64,000 bases of DNA from Pseudarthrobacter chlorophenolicus A6. GTDB taxonomy: Bacteria > Actinomycetota > Actinomycetes > Actinomycetales > Micrococcaceae. Made by a program: the position numbers and the translations under genes. Of the stretch, positions 1 through 9,521 are shown piece by piece (position 1 is the stretch's first letter; the number at the start of each line of letters is the position of its first letter). The notes below the pieces were generated by a model. The model was given only the letters and a program-made list of their open reading frames with translations. It searched no databases and was not told where the DNA came from. The stretch lies in contig NC_011886.1 of the NCBI RefSeq assembly GCF_000022025.1, positions 1,870,980 through 1,934,979 on the forward strand, written 5' to 3'.

Positions 1-20
1 AGATCGTCAATCAGTCCCAC
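1..20 (-). CDS. Start of an unidentified gene leaving the left edge (partial)
   Basis: On the minus strand a GTG at 20-18 follows a strong ribosome binding site (GGGAGG, plus-strand 26-31) at normal spacing and opens a frame reading M-G-L-I-D-D before the window ends. Only six codons are visible, so no function can be given. It lies downstream of the tRNA array terminator and on the same strand. Confidence 0.4.
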
Positions 21-162
21 GAGCACCTCCCTTCGGTCGCGGAGCCAGGTCGCTCCTTGCGCAATCGATCCTAGACCCGCGGGAGGGCAGTTCCAAGGAG
101 ATTGGAGAGATTTGGCGTTCGCCCGCAGCGGATGACCTCCAACAGGGCAATAAAAAGGCAAC

Positions 163-188
163 AAAAAAGCAGCTCTTTACGAGCTGCT
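163..188 (-). terminator. Terminator of the tRNA array
   Basis: On the minus strand an 8-bp perfect stem (AGCAGCTC / GAGCTGCT) with a 5-nt loop is followed directly by a run of six T. It lies just past the last tRNA of the array and is a textbook intrinsic terminator. Confidence 0.85.
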
Positions 189-195
189 GTGAGTG

Positions 196-267
196 TGGGC
201 GATACTGGGATCGAACCAGTGACCTCTTCCGTGTCAGGGAAGCGCGCTACCGCTGCGCCAATCGCCC
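196..267 (-). tRNA. tRNA-Val(GAC)
   Basis: A 72-nt cloverleaf with acceptor GGGCGAT/ATCGCCC, discriminator A, T-loop GGTTCGATCCC and anticodon loop CTGACAC, giving anticodon GAC (valine). The 3' CCA is not encoded. It is the last member of the minus-strand array and matches the copy at 430-501. Confidence 0.96.
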
Positions 268-305
268 GGAAACCGGAGGACCGGCCAATGGGTTGTAAAA
301 AAGAG

Positions 306-378
<73 letters not shown>

Positions 379-429
379 AATTGCGTTCCGGCCGGAGCCG
401 GACTGCTGTTGGCAAGTTTCCTTGCCGAG

Positions 430-501
430 TGGGCGATACTGGGATCGAACCAGTGACCTCTTCCGTGTCAGGGAAGCGCGCTACCGCTGCGCCAATCGCC
501 C
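430..501 (-). tRNA. tRNA-Val(GAC), second copy
   Basis: Same 72-nt sequence as the copy at 196-267, with anticodon GAC. With the neighbouring Gly copies it suggests duplication of a Gly-Val unit within the array. Confidence 0.96.
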
Positions 502-543
502 ATGCTGATTCGGAGGGTATCCGAAAAACCATGGTTTTCACCG

Positions 544-614
544 AGGTGGGTACGGGATTCGAACCCGTGTATACGGCTTTGCAGGCCGCTGCCTCGCCTC
601 TCGGCCAACCCACC
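544..614 (-). tRNA. tRNA-Cys(GCA)
   Basis: A 71-nt cloverleaf with acceptor GGTGGGT/ACCCACC, discriminator T and anticodon loop CTGCAAA, giving GCA (cysteine). It sits between tRNA-Gly (upstream on the minus strand) and tRNA-Val, consistent with one polycistronic tRNA transcript. Confidence 0.96.
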
Positions 615-659
615 GTGTAAGCCCCGGTTTAGCAACCGTTGCCGTGACAGTGTCCTGCG

Positions 660-732
<73 letters not shown>

Positions 733-1017
733 AGTTTGGAGGTTTGATTCCTTGCCGTTTCGGCATTTCCTCGCTTCCAACGAGTAAAAACAATATAGGA
801 GGTTCCGGGAAAGTCCAAATCGGCTGGTCCGGCTGCTTCGCTCATGCCCCTGCATCCCAGTAATGGCGCGGGATGGAGCGACTTACAAGCATGTAATTCC
901 TGCATCCCGGGCCGCCCTTGCCGCTGCGGCATGTAGGAATGTGGAGTGTGTATCAATGGACGGGCGGCGGAAACGGGGCATCCCGCGGGGCGTTCTTCGG
1001 GAGCCGGAGGCCGATTT
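733..1017. other. Intergenic region between two divergent tRNA units
   Basis: About 285 bases with no supported gene. It holds the promoter-like sequence of the minus-strand array. The open frames crossing it have no recognisable protein content and overlap tRNA sequence. Confidence 0.6.
792..818 (-). promoter_or_regulatory. Candidate promoter of the tRNA array
   Basis: Read on the minus strand: TTGGAC, a spacer of about 15 nt, then TATATT, some 60 nt upstream of the first tRNA-Gly. The -10 match is good (5 of 6); the spacer is slightly short. Confidence 0.5.
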
Positions 1018-1045
1018 TTGAAATGGCCTCCGGGTGGGCTAGCAT
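1018..1045 (+). promoter_or_regulatory. Candidate promoter of tRNA-Val(CAC)
   Basis: TTGAAA at 1018-1023, a 16-nt spacer and TAGCAT at 1040-1045. The tRNA 5' end lies 12 nt further on, so transcription would begin just before the mature 5' end. Confidence 0.55.
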
Positions 1046-1057
1046 TCAAATGCATCG

Positions 1058-1129
1058 GGGCGATTGGCGCAGTGGTAGCGCGCTTCGTTCACACCGAAGA
1101 GGTCACTGGTTCGAACCCAGTATCGCCCA
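1058..1129 (+). tRNA. tRNA-Val(CAC)
   Basis: A 72-nt cloverleaf with acceptor GGGCGAT/ATCGCCC, discriminator A, anticodon stem CTTCG/CGAAG and loop TTCACAC, giving CAC (valine, GTG codons). CCA is not encoded (ACCG follows). It is transcribed divergently from the five-tRNA array. Confidence 0.96.
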
Positions 1130-1135
1130 CCGCAT

Positions 1136-1179
1136 AAGGTCCGTTTCCGCTCATCAGCAGCGGAGGCGGACCTTTTTCA
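1136..1179 (+). terminator. Terminator after tRNA-Val(CAC)
   Basis: An inverted repeat (AGGTCCG..TCCGC, then GCGGA..CGGACCT) followed by five T, directly downstream of the tRNA. Confidence 0.8.
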
Positions 1180-1234
1180 TGCCCGGGCCTTGTTCCCGGA
1201 GATGTTGTCGGACCCCTGTGAAAGAGTCTTTTGT

Positions 1235-2095
1235 ATGACTGATCCGCTCCTCGCCCATGCCACCGAATATGGCCGGATGTATGCCCGGTCCACGTCGGAG
1301 CAGTTCTCCGTGCCTTCCATCACCACAGTCATCAGCCAACAGCCGCATGGCCTGGACGGCTGGTTTGGCTACATGGGGGCAAGCAGCCTGGCCAAGGACC
1401 CGCTGTTGTCCGATTGCCTGGGCAGCCCTGCAAAGATCAAACAGGCCATCAACCGGGCGGCCAAGGCCGCTGAGGCTTATCGGGACGATGCCGCGCGCCG
1501 CGGGGACCGTGTCCACACCTACTGCGAGCAGGTTGCCCTGCGCGCACTGGGACGTCCGCATGCCATGAAGGAAGCGCGGGAGGCGCTGGCCGCCAACGGG
1601 GAGGAAGCCTTCGCCGTACGGTTCGATGAATGGTGGGACCTTTTCCGGGTGGAGCCCCTCGCTCCGGAAATCACTGTGTGGAACAAGGCAGTGGGGTACG
1701 CCGGCACCCTGGACCTGGTGGCACGGATTAATGGCCGCATCTGCCTCATCGACTACAAAACCAAGGGCACTACCCGGGACGGCCAGGTCAAATCCCTCGA
1801 CGACAAAGTGGTGATGCAGCTGGTAGCCGGCATGAAGGCCGAGGAGAGCCTGGTGGATCCGGTGGCCGGAACCTGGGAACCGTGGAAGTACGGGGAAGAC
1901 CCTGTCCTGCTGGCGGTGGCCATTGGCGAAACAGAGGTCCGCCCGGTGCGGGCCAACCCCGAGGTCCTCAAGCACCACTGGTGGAAGTTCTGCGCACTGC
2001 GTCGCGTCTGGGAACTCTCGGCCGACACCATCAGTGCCGGCACCGCGCTTCTCCCCATCGCCCCGCCGCCGCTGGCCCAGGCCCGCACCGCCTAG
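1235..2095 (+). CDS. PD-(D/E)XK nuclease-like protein
   Basis: A 286-residue protein from the ATG at 1235. The frame is open back to 1190, but that extension looks non-coding. The core carries features of the Cas4/RecB-like and phage exonuclease-type PD-(D/E)XK fold: GDRVH near residue 90, GTLDLV (the Asp), then the strand CLIDYKTKG (D-x-K) and a Gln-containing helix (VVMQLVAG). The family is known for DNA cleavage, but the actual substrate is unknown. It stands alone between tRNA-Val and def, without helicase or Cas partners. A housekeeping nuclease or a domesticated phage gene are both possible. Confidence 0.6.
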   Translation: MTDPLLAHATEYGRMYARSTSEQFSVPSITTVISQQPHGLDGWFGYMGASSLAKDPLLSDCLGSPAKIKQAINRAAKAAEAYRDDAARRGDRVHTYCEQVALRALGRPHAMKEAREALAANGEEAFAVRFDEWWDLFRVEPLAPEITVWNKAVGYAGTLDLVARINGRICLIDYKTKGTTRDGQVKSLDDKVVMQLVAGMKAEESLVDPVAGTWEPWKYGEDPVLLAVAIGETEVRPVRANPEVLKHHWWKFCALRRVWELSADTISAGTALLPIAPPPLAQARTA

Positions 2096-2146
2096 CACCT
2101 AAACTGGTTTGGTCCCATTGCCGCCAACCGTGAGGAAAATCCGCGC

Positions 2147-2761
2147 ATGGCTATTCTGAATATCCGCATCATCGGCGATCCCGTGCTCCGCACTGTGGCC
2201 GATCCTGTGACGGAATTCGGGCCTGAACTTGCCAAGCTGGTCGCCGACATGACCGAAACCATGGAAGACGTCGATGGCGCCGGCCTTGCCGCGCCCCAGA
2301 TCGGTGTCAGCAAGCGCGTATTCACCTACCGGATTGACGGCGTCGAAGGGCACATCATCAACCCGGTACTCGAAAACAGTGACGACTACCAGCCGGACCA
2401 TGTGGAGGGCTGCCTGTCCATCCCGGGCCTTGGCTTCCCCGTGCGCCGTTTCCGCGCCACCCGCGTCACCGGCGTGGACATGCACGGGAACCCCGTCTCC
2501 CTCGAAGGCGAGGGCATGCTGGCCCGCTGCTTCCAGCACGAGAACGACCACCTGGACGGCGTCCTCTACACCGACCGGCTGGAGGGCGAGGACCGGAAAG
2601 CCGCCCTGCGCTCCATTCGCAACGCCAACTACGACTCCGTGGCGGAGCGCACCACAGCCAAGCGTGCCAAGACCGTGGGGTCCAGCTTCGGTGGAGCGAG
2701 CTTCGGCGGACCCGGGGCAACGGGACAGTCTTCCGGCTCCAGCTTTGGTAACGCCGGGTGA
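2147..2761 (+). CDS. def: Peptide deformylase
   Basis: Removes the N-formyl group from nascent proteins; 204 residues. The three metal-site motifs are present: GAGLAAPQIGV (motif 1), EGCLSIPG (motif 2, metal Cys) and HENDHLDG (motif 3, H-E-x-x-H). A Ser/Gly-rich tail of about 25 residues extends beyond the usual core. The ATG follows GAGGAAAA. The stop overlaps the GTG of fmt by 4 bp (GTGA), so deformylase and formyltransferase are translationally coupled. Confidence 0.95.
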   Translation: MAILNIRIIGDPVLRTVADPVTEFGPELAKLVADMTETMEDVDGAGLAAPQIGVSKRVFTYRIDGVEGHIINPVLENSDDYQPDHVEGCLSIPGLGFPVRRFRATRVTGVDMHGNPVSLEGEGMLARCFQHENDHLDGVLYTDRLEGEDRKAALRSIRNANYDSVAERTTAKRAKTVGSSFGGASFGGPGATGQSSGSSFGNAG

Positions 2762-3678
2762 GGGTCCTTTTCGCGGGGACTCCCGCCGTCGCGGTTCCCT
2801 CCCTGGACGCCCTCGTCGAGGCAGGATTCGACGTCGTTGCCGTCCTGACCCGCCCCGACGCTCCGATCGGCCGCAAACGCGTCCTCACGCCGTCGCCGGT
2901 CGCCGCGCGGGCCGCTGAACTCGGGCTGGATGTCATTTACGCCGCAAAGGTTGACGACGCCGCCATCGAACAGATCTCGGCCGCTGCCCCCGATGTCGCC
3001 GCCATCGTGGCCTACGGCGGGCTGGTTCCCCCGGCAGCCCTGGCCATTCCACGGCACGGATGGATCAACCTGCACTTTTCGCTGCTGCCTGCGTGGCGGG
3101 GTGCCGCACCCGTGCAACGGTCGGTCATGGCCGGCGACGACGTCACCGGGGCGGTGACCTTCCAGCTGGAAAAGGGGCTCGATACGGGACCGGTGTTCGG
3201 CACCCTCACCGAGGCCGTCGGCCCGGAGGACACGTCCGGCCAGCTCCTGGAACGGCTCTCGCACAGCGGCGCCGTCCTCCTGGCGCAGACCCTGTCCGCA
3301 ATCGAAACAGGCAAGGCATCTGCGGTGCCCCAGGCCGGAGACGTGTCGCTGGCGCCAAAGCTCACCCTGGAAGACGGGCACCTGAACTGGCACCACCCCG
3401 CCCTGGCCATCGGCCGCCAGGCCCGGGGCGCCACCCCCGAGCCGGGAGCCTGGACGCTCCTGGACGGCCAGCGGGTAAAGCTCGATCCTGTGCGGCTGCG
3501 CCCGGATGTCGAGGACCTCGCACCGGGTGCCCTGGCGTTTCACGGCAAGAGCGTGCTGGTGGGCACCGGCTCCCACGCGGTGGAGCTGACCCGCATCCAG
3601 CCCGCCGGAAAAAAGATGATGGCCGCGCCCGATTGGGCCCGCGGCATTGGTTCGCTGGAAGGCGTGGTATTCGAATGA
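2758..3678 (+). CDS. fmt: Methionyl-tRNA formyltransferase
   Basis: Transfers a formyl group from 10-formyl-tetrahydrofolate to initiator Met-tRNA; 306 residues with a GTG start inside the def stop. The N-terminal formyltransferase domain opens MRVLFAGTPAVAVPSL, and the active-site segment NLHFSLLPAWRGAAPV (N-x-H and SLLPxWRG) lies near residues 104-119. The C-terminal third is the tRNA-binding domain. The end overlaps rsmB by 4 bp (ATGA). Confidence 0.96.
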   Translation: MRVLFAGTPAVAVPSLDALVEAGFDVVAVLTRPDAPIGRKRVLTPSPVAARAAELGLDVIYAAKVDDAAIEQISAAAPDVAAIVAYGGLVPPAALAIPRHGWINLHFSLLPAWRGAAPVQRSVMAGDDVTGAVTFQLEKGLDTGPVFGTLTEAVGPEDTSGQLLERLSHSGAVLLAQTLSAIETGKASAVPQAGDVSLAPKLTLEDGHLNWHHPALAIGRQARGATPEPGAWTLLDGQRVKLDPVRLRPDVEDLAPGALAFHGKSVLVGTGSHAVELTRIQPAGKKMMAAPDWARGIGSLEGVVFE

Positions 3679-5258
3679 GTGGATCCGGTACGAATTCCGG
3701 TGGTGCACAGCAGGGCCGTCCGTCCGGCCGCGGGCGCGGCGCGGGCCAAAACGGCCGCGGCCAGGGCGGCCCCCGGGACAACAGCCGCCGTGACGCCCAG
3801 GGCCGGGAGCGGAACCGCGGCCCGCAGCGGAACTTCACCGAAAACGCGCCCGCCCAGCGCACCCGCCGGGCGGACCCCGCCCGGTTGGTGGCATTCGAGG
3901 TACTCCGCGCCGTTGCACAGGAGGACGCCTACGCCAACCTCGTGCTGCCGGCCCGGATCCGGCAGCACCGGCTGGACAAGCGCGACGCCGGGTTCGCTAC
4001 CGAGCTGAGCTGTGGCGCGCTGAGGGGACAGGGAACCTACGACGCCGTCCTGGCGCGCTGCGTCGACCGGCCGCTGGACCAGCTCGACCCCGCAGTCCTG
4101 GATGCGCTGCGCATCGGCGTTCACCAGCTTCTCGCCATGCGCGTCCCCGCCCATGCGGCACTCGACCAGACGGTGGGTCTTGCCCGCGCCGTCATTGGTG
4201 CAGGACCCTCCGCCCTGATTAACGCGGTCCTCCGCAAAGTCAGCGCCCACAGCCTGGATGAGTGGCTGGACGTGCTGGCAGCGGACGAAACCGACGAAAC
4301 CCGCATCGCGTCACTCCGCCACGCCCACCCCGAATGGATCGTCCGGGCCATGCGCCAGGCACTGGTGGCCCACGGCCGCCCCGTCGGGGAAATCAACGCC
4401 CTGCTCGAAGCGGACAACGCGGCGCCGGTGGTCAACCTCGTGGCCCTTCCCGGCCTGGGGAACCTCGACGAAGCGCTTGAAGACGGCGCCACGCCTGGTG
4501 AACTTGTTGAAGGCTCTGCGCTGTCCAGTGGTGGAGACCTTGGACGGTTGTCCTCGGTACGCGCAGGCACCACCCGGGTACAGGATGTCGGCTCGCAACT
4601 GGTGGCCCGGGCGATGGCTGCGGTGGAGCTGGGAACCGCCGGGCCCGATGACGCAGCGCCCGAAGCCTGGCTCGACCTCTGCGCCGGACCGGGCGGGAAG
4701 GCGGCCCTGCTCGGTGCCCTTGCCCGGGAACGCGGCGCCACGTTGCTGGCCAACGAACCCGCACCGCACCGCGCCAAATTGGTCAAACAGGCATTGTCCG
4801 CCGTCCCGGAAGACACCTGGCAGGTACGCACAGGTGACGGCCGCGAGGTCGGCGCAGAGCACCCCGGATCCTTCGACCGCGTCCTGGTGGATGTGCCCTG
4901 CAGCGGCCTGGGGGCACTGCGCCGCCGGCCCGAATCCCGCTGGCGCCGCTCGCCCAAGGACCTGGCGGACCTCGGGCCGCTGCAGCGCGACCTGCTCTCG
5001 TCGGCACTGGCAGCTGTCCGGCCCGGGGGAGTGGTTGCCTACGTGACGTGCTCACCGCATCCTGCCGAAACCACTGCCGTGGTGTCGGACGCCCTGCGGA
5101 AACGCGACGACCTGGAACTCCTTGACGCGGGGGCCGCACTCGACGCCGTCAGTCTCACCGGAAACCTGGGTGCCGGGCATGAAATGACAGCGCAGCTGTG
5201 GCCCCATCTCCACAGCACCGACGCCATGTTCCTGGCCCTGATCCGGAAAAAGGCCTGA
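3675..5258 (+). CDS. rsmB: 16S rRNA (cytosine-C5)-methyltransferase RsmB/NOL1-NOP2-Sun family
   Basis: 527 residues from the ATG that overlaps the fmt stop; the frame extends further upstream but lies inside fmt. The first about 70 residues are Gly/Arg/Gln-rich and probably disordered. An NusB-like RNA-binding domain follows (about 75-210), then the SAM-dependent methyltransferase: [14 protein letters not shown] (SAM motif I), [15 protein letters not shown] (motif IV catalytic Cys) and [10 protein letters not shown] (motif VI Cys). It methylates C967-type positions of 16S rRNA in known homologues. The long basic tail is typical of actinobacterial members. Confidence 0.9.
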   Translation: MSGSGTNSGGAQQGRPSGRGRGAGQNGRGQGGPRDNSRRDAQGRERNRGPQRNFTENAPAQRTRRADPARLVAFEVLRAVAQEDAYANLVLPARIRQHRLDKRDAGFATELSCGALRGQGTYDAVLARCVDRPLDQLDPAVLDALRIGVHQLLAMRVPAHAALDQTVGLARAVIGAGPSALINAVLRKVSAHSLDEWLDVLAADETDETRIASLRHAHPEWIVRAMRQALVAHGRPVGEINALLEADNAAPVVNLVALPGLGNLDEALEDGATPGELVEGSALSSGGDLGRLSSVRAGTTRVQDVGSQLVARAMAAVELGTAGPDDAAPEAWLDLCAGPGGKAALLGALARERGATLLANEPAPHRAKLVKQALSAVPEDTWQVRTGDGREVGAEHPGSFDRVLVDVPCSGLGALRRRPESRWRRSPKDLADLGPLQRDLLSSALAAVRPGGVVAYVTCSPHPAETTAVVSDALRKRDDLELLDAGAALDAVSLTGNLGAGHEMTAQLWPHLHSTDAMFLALIRKKA

Positions 5259-5308
5259 CGCCGACGCTTCGGCACACGTACCCGAGCCACCCTTCGAAAG
5301 GCATCCCC

Positions 5309-5989
5309 GTGACGCAATGCTGCATCAACCCGAGCATCCTCTCGGCCGACTTCGTCAACCTTGAGGCCGAGCTGAAGCGCATCAGCAACGCCGACGCCGT
5401 GCACGTGGACGTCATGGACAACCATTTCGTCCCCAACCTCACCATCGGACTGCCGGTGGTCCAGCGGATCCAGGCGGTCAGCCCCGTTCCCCTGGACGCC
5501 CATTTGATGATCGCCGACGCCGACCGCTGGGCGCCTGGCTTCGCGGACGCGGGCCTGGCCTCGGTTACGTTCCATGCGGAGGCGTCCATCGCGCCCATCA
5601 AGCTGGCCCGTGAACTCCGCAACAGGGGTGCGAAGGCCGGCATGGCACTGCGGCCGTCCACCCCCGTGGAACCGTACCTGGACATGATGTCCGAACTGGA
5701 CATGCTCCTCATCATGACTGTGGAACCCGGGTTCGGCGGCCAGGCCTTCCTCGACGTCACCCTCCCCAAGATCCGCCGCGCCCGCGCCGCCATCGACGGT
5801 TCCGGCATCGGTGTGGCCATTCAGGTTGACGGCGGAATCACAGAGGAAACCATCACCCGCGCCGCGGAAGCCGGAGCCAACGTGTTCGTGGCAGGTTCCG
5901 CCGTCTACGGAGCCGAGGACCCCGGCGCCGCCATCGACAGGCTCCGCGAAGCAGGCAGCCGTTCGTTACGGAACGCGACGGCGGAATAA
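5309..5989 (+). CDS. rpe: Ribulose-phosphate 3-epimerase
   Basis: Interconverts ribulose-5-phosphate and xylulose-5-phosphate in the pentose phosphate pathway; 226 residues. The GTG start follows CGAAAGG and gives [18 protein letters not shown]-barrel signatures are all present: [22 protein letters not shown] (metal His/Asp), [10 protein letters not shown] and QVDGGI. Supplying ribulose-5-phosphate just upstream of the riboflavin operon fits, since RibB uses it as substrate; no co-transcription is implied because the riboswitch leader intervenes. Confidence 0.95.
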   Translation: MTQCCINPSILSADFVNLEAELKRISNADAVHVDVMDNHFVPNLTIGLPVVQRIQAVSPVPLDAHLMIADADRWAPGFADAGLASVTFHAEASIAPIKLARELRNRGAKAGMALRPSTPVEPYLDMMSELDMLLIMTVEPGFGGQAFLDVTLPKIRRARAAIDGSGIGVAIQVDGGITEETITRAAEAGANVFVAGSAVYGAEDPGAAIDRLREAGSRSLRNATAE

Positions 5990-6030
5990 GAAGGAGCCAC
6001 ACCCTGTTGTGGCACAATAACAACACACAT

Positions 6031-6185
6031 ACGTGCTCCGGGGTCGGTGTAAGTCCGAACCGGCGGTGATAGTCCGCGACCCGCGAACCGGTGGTTTCTC
6101 CTGGCTGGCCAGGAGAAGTCCCGCGAACGGTTGAACCGGTGAAATTCCGGTACCGACAGTTAAAGTCTGGATGAGAGAAGCACGT
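6031..6185 (+). ncRNA. FMN riboswitch (RFN element)
   Basis: The leader carries the conserved FMN aptamer blocks: GGGTCGGTGTAAGTCCGAAC, CGGCGGTGATAGTCCGCGAC, the GAACCGGT stem, CCGGTACCGACAGT and GTCTGGATGAGAGAAG. P1 closes as ACGTGCT (6031-6037) with AGCACGT (6179-6185). The first gene starts about 95 nt downstream, leaving room for an expression platform. It should shut the rib operon down when FMN is abundant. Confidence 0.97.
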
Positions 6186-6281
6186 ACAGCTGTATCTTCG
6201 GGGCCCGTGGGCTCCGAAGCGTTCTGCTGTCGTATACCCCCGGAGCCATCGCGGTTCTGACAGGGAAGGAACGACACATAC

Positions 6282-7001
6282 ATGGACCTCCTGCGATGGC
6301 TCTTTGACGCTCAGATCCCCGTGGGGGGATCTGTCCTGATATTGAGAGAAGTGCTGGGCAACATTTTCGGCCTGGCAAGTGCATTCGGCGGCATGCGCCG
6401 CAAAGTCTGGGCCTGGCCAGTGGGCATTGTTGGCAACCTGCTGCTGCTGACGGTGTTCCTGGGCAACGTCTTCGGCTCCGCCACACCCGCCACCCTGTGG
6501 GGGCAAGCCGGCCGCCAGGTGATGTTCATCGCCGTGGCAGCCTATGGCTGGCACCGCTGGAAGCAGGGCCGCAGCGCCGGTGGCGGGAACACCGCCGTCG
6601 TGCCCCAATGGGCCAGCAACCGGACCCGCCTCATCCTCGCCGCCTCGCTGGTGGCTGGCACCGCTGCCTTGACCCCGTTGTTTGACACCCTCGGGTCCTA
6701 CCCGCCGGTGTGGGCTGACGCCTGGACCTTCGTGGGATCGCTCCTGGCCACCTACGGCATGGCGCGGGGCTGGACCGAGTTCTGGCTGATGTGGGTGGCC
6801 GTGGACATCGTGGGTGTCCCGCTCCTGTTCAGCGCCGGATATTACGCCAGCGCCTTCATGTACCTCTTCTACGGCTTCTTCACCCTCGCCGGATTCTTCG
6901 TCTGGTGGAATGCCTCCCGCAAGGGTGGCACAGCGGCCGGGCACGAACAGCAGCCGGCCTCGGTGGAGACCGCCTTTCCGGACCCGCGGGTGAAGCTCTG
7001 A
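6282..7001 (+). CDS. ribM: Riboflavin transporter, PnuC/PnuX (RibM) family
   Basis: A 239-residue, roughly seven-helix integral membrane protein of the PnuC superfamily: FGLASAFGGMRRKVWAWPVG and GNLLLLTVFLGNVFGSA in the first half, TEFWLMWVAVDIVGVPL and FMYLFYGFFTLAGFF in the second. Members beneath FMN riboswitches in actinobacteria (PnuX of Corynebacterium, RibM of Streptomyces) import riboflavin rather than nicotinamide riboside, and its place directly after the riboswitch supports that here. The stop overlaps the ribD ATG (TGATG). Confidence 0.88.
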   Translation: MDLLRWLFDAQIPVGGSVLILREVLGNIFGLASAFGGMRRKVWAWPVGIVGNLLLLTVFLGNVFGSATPATLWGQAGRQVMFIAVAAYGWHRWKQGRSAGGGNTAVVPQWASNRTRLILAASLVAGTAALTPLFDTLGSYPPVWADAWTFVGSLLATYGMARGWTEFWLMWVAVDIVGVPLLFSAGYYASAFMYLFYGFFTLAGFFVWWNASRKGGTAAGHEQQPASVETAFPDPRVKL

Positions 7002-8122
7002 TGGCCGCCGAACTCCGGGTGGCCGCACCCTTCACCCCCGCGGAAGTCCAGGCCATGGAACACGCGCTCGAAGCAGCCCTGCAGGGGCCGCGCGGCGCGA
7101 ACCCCCTGGTGGGCGCCGTCGTCGTAAGCCCTGACGGCCGCGAACTTGCCACTGGCTACCACCGCGGCGCGGGCACCGCGCATGCCGAGGCTGATGCCGT
7201 GGCCCGTGCCCGGGAAGCAGGCGTGGACCTTGCCGGATGCACCATGGTGGTCACCCTCGAGCCCTGCAACCACGTGGGCCGGACGGGACCGTGCACGGAA
7301 GCGATCATCGCTGCCGGCATCACCGATGTTGTCTACGCCGTGGACGATCCCCACGACCCCGCAGCCGGCGGGGCAGCCACCCTGCGCAACGCCGGTATCT
7401 CTGTCCGCAGCGGCCTGGCCGCGGCGGAATCCCTCGAACTGAACCGCCGGTGGTTCGAGGCGGTAGCAGAAAAGCGGCCCTTCACCACCCTCCACATCGC
7501 CCAAACGCTCGACGGACGGATTGCCGCCGAAGACGGCACCAGCCAGTGGATCTCCAGCCCGGAATCCCTGGCGGACAACCACGGGATCCGGAGCCGCATC
7601 GACGCCATCCTGGTGGGAACCCAGACCGTCGCGGTGGACAATCCCCGCCTGAATGCCCGGGACGCCTCCGGCAACCCGGCAGCGAGGCAGCCGGTCCGCG
7701 CCGTCATGGGCCTTAGGGACATTCCCGAGCACGCCGCGATCCTGGGCGATGACGGACTGGCTGTCCACCTTCCCACTCGGGATCCGCGCGAGGCATTGAC
7801 CACCCTGTACGCCTCCGGAACCCGCCACGTCATGGTGGAGGGCGGTTCACGGATCCTCAGCGCGTTCCTCACCGCAGGGCTGGTGGATGAACTGATCGTC
7901 TACCTGGCACCCACACTGCTCGGTTCCGGAACACCGTCGCTGGACGGGCTGGGAGTCAGCACCCTCCCGGACGCCCAGCACTGGGAATGGGACGCTTCCG
8001 ACGGCGGTCCCGTGCGGACGCTCGGCCGCGACCTGAGACTTCACCTGAAACCGCAACGCCACGTTGCACTTGACCCACAACCGTCCCGCGAAGCTGCGCG
8101 ACAAGCCCAGGGAGGCTACTGA
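7001..8122 (+). CDS. ribD: Bifunctional riboflavin biosynthesis deaminase/reductase
   Basis: Deaminates and then reduces the pyrimidine intermediate formed from GTP; 373 residues. The N-terminal deaminase domain has the zinc motif HAEADA and EPCNHVGRTGPC. The C-terminal reductase domain has TLDGRIAAEDGTSQWIS and VEGGSRILSAFL. It starts at the ATG overlapping the ribM stop and ends in the same TGATG overlap with ribE. Confidence 0.95.
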   Translation: MAAELRVAAPFTPAEVQAMEHALEAALQGPRGANPLVGAVVVSPDGRELATGYHRGAGTAHAEADAVARAREAGVDLAGCTMVVTLEPCNHVGRTGPCTEAIIAAGITDVVYAVDDPHDPAAGGAATLRNAGISVRSGLAAAESLELNRRWFEAVAEKRPFTTLHIAQTLDGRIAAEDGTSQWISSPESLADNHGIRSRIDAILVGTQTVAVDNPRLNARDASGNPAARQPVRAVMGLRDIPEHAAILGDDGLAVHLPTRDPREALTTLYASGTRHVMVEGGSRILSAFLTAGLVDELIVYLAPTLLGSGTPSLDGLGVSTLPDAQHWEWDASDGGPVRTLGRDLRLHLKPQRHVALDPQPSREAARQAQGGY

Positions 8123-8802
8123 TGTTTACCGGAATAATCGCCGAACAGGGAGAGGTGCTCGCCGTCGAGCGGGACGGCGACACCAGTGCCACCGTCCGGC
8201 TCCGGGCCCCCGGCACCACCGAAGGGCTGGCCCTGGGCGGCTCCATCGCCGTCAACGGCGTATGCCTCACCGCAACGGCCATCGACGGCAAGGAATTCAG
8301 CGTCGACGTCATGGGCGAGACCCTGGTCCGGAGCACCATCGGCGAACTGGCCGCAGGCGACGCCGTCAACCTGGAACGCTGCGTCCCCGCAGGAGGGCGG
8401 CTGGACGGCCACGTGGTGCAGGGCCATGTGGACGGCGTCGGCGTCCTCCTGGAACGCGAGCCGCAGGGCAACTGGGAACGGCTCCGCTTCGGCGTGCCCG
8501 CCAACCTGGCCCGCTACATTGCCGAGAAGGGTTCCATCGCCATTGACGGCGTCTCCCTGACCGTGACGGCCGTCAGCGCCGCCACGGAGGAACAGCCGTG
8601 GTTCGAAGTGGGACTGATCCCCACCACCCTGGCCGAGACCGGTCTCGGCACCAAGACCACCGGAAGCCGGGTCAACCTCGAAGTGGACGTCCTCGCCAAA
8701 TACACCGAACGCCTGCTCTCGTTCCGCAGCGTCAGCACCGGGGACGCTGGCGCCGCCGGTACCGGGAACACCGTTGCGGCAGCACCGGGCGGTGCCCGGT
8801 GA
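8122..8802 (+). CDS. ribE: Riboflavin synthase alpha chain
   Basis: Dismutates two 6,7-dimethyl-8-ribityllumazine molecules to riboflavin; 226 residues. It has the typical [12 protein letters not shown] opening and two lumazine-binding repeats ([16 protein letters not shown] and [16 protein letters not shown], each with the DG/NG-V-S/C-L-T signature). An Ala/Gly-rich tail of about 20 residues follows the fold. It overlaps ribB by 4 bp (GTGA). Confidence 0.95.
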   Translation: MFTGIIAEQGEVLAVERDGDTSATVRLRAPGTTEGLALGGSIAVNGVCLTATAIDGKEFSVDVMGETLVRSTIGELAAGDAVNLERCVPAGGRLDGHVVQGHVDGVGVLLEREPQGNWERLRFGVPANLARYIAEKGSIAIDGVSLTVTAVSAATEEQPWFEVGLIPTTLAETGLGTKTTGSRVNLEVDVLAKYTERLLSFRSVSTGDAGAAGTGNTVAAAPGGAR

Positions 8803-9521
8803 ACGCGACAGCGCGCCTGGAACCCGGAGCAGTGCCGGCCGTGATTCCCGCCCGAGGCCTGGATTCCATCGACGACGCCGTCCGCGCCATGGCAGCGGGC
8901 AAGCCGGTCCTGGTGGTGGACAACGAGGACCGGGAAAACGAAGGCGACATCATCTTCGCAGCCCAGCACGCCACACCCGCGCTGATGGGCTGGACCATCC
9001 GCTACAGCTCCGGCGTCATCTGCGTGCCGTTGACGGGCGAGCGGGCTGACGCCCTGGAGTTGCCGCCCATGACGGCAGTCAACGAGGACGCCAAAGGCAC
9101 GGCCTATACGGTGTCCTGCGACGCCGCCATCGGTGTCAGCACCGGAATCTCCGCCACAGACCGTGCCCTCACGGCGCGCGTCCTGGCGGATCCGCAGGCC
9201 CTCCCGGCGTCAGTAACCCGCCCGGGGCATATTTTTCCGCTTCGTGCGGTTGACGGAGGTGTGCGGGAGCGCCAGGGCCACACCGAGGCCGCGGTGGACC
9301 TGTGCCGCCTGGCGGGACTCGAGCCGGTCGGCGTCATCGCGGAAGTGGTGTACGACGACGGTGAGATGATGCGCCTGGACGGGCTCCGTTCGTTCGCAGC
9401 GGAACATGGGTGCCCTTTGGTCTCCATCGAGGACCTGGTGGCGTATCTTGAAGCCGGGACCGGGGGAGGCCTGGATCAGAATGTCCGGACTGTTCCGGGC
9501 GGAGAAAAGGAGAAGCGATGA
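8799..9521 (+). CDS. ribB: 3,4-dihydroxy-2-butanone 4-phosphate synthase
   Basis: Converts ribulose-5-phosphate to 3,4-dihydroxy-2-butanone 4-phosphate and formate; 240 residues, GTG start. Key motifs are [15 protein letters not shown] (acidic catalytic loop), [10 protein letters not shown] and [15 protein letters not shown]. The protein stops at 9521, so it is a stand-alone RibB rather than the N-half of the RibBA fusion common in actinobacteria. RibA follows in another frame with an ATGA overlap. Confidence 0.94.
   Translation: MNATARLEPGAVPAVIPARGLDSIDDAVRAMAAGKPVLVVDNEDRENEGDIIFAAQHATPALMGWTIRYSSGVICVPLTGERADALELPPMTAVNEDAKGTAYTVSCDAAIGVSTGISATDRALTARVLADPQALPASVTRPGHIFPLRAVDGGVRERQGHTEAAVDLCRLAGLEPVGVIAEVVYDDGEMMRLDGLRSFAAEHGCPLVSIEDLVAYLEAGTGGGLDQNVRTVPGGEKEKR

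Noticed and set aside
3060..3674. Longer N-terminus for RsmB
   Set aside because: This part lies inside fmt in another frame; the ATG overlapping the fmt stop fits the operon pattern.
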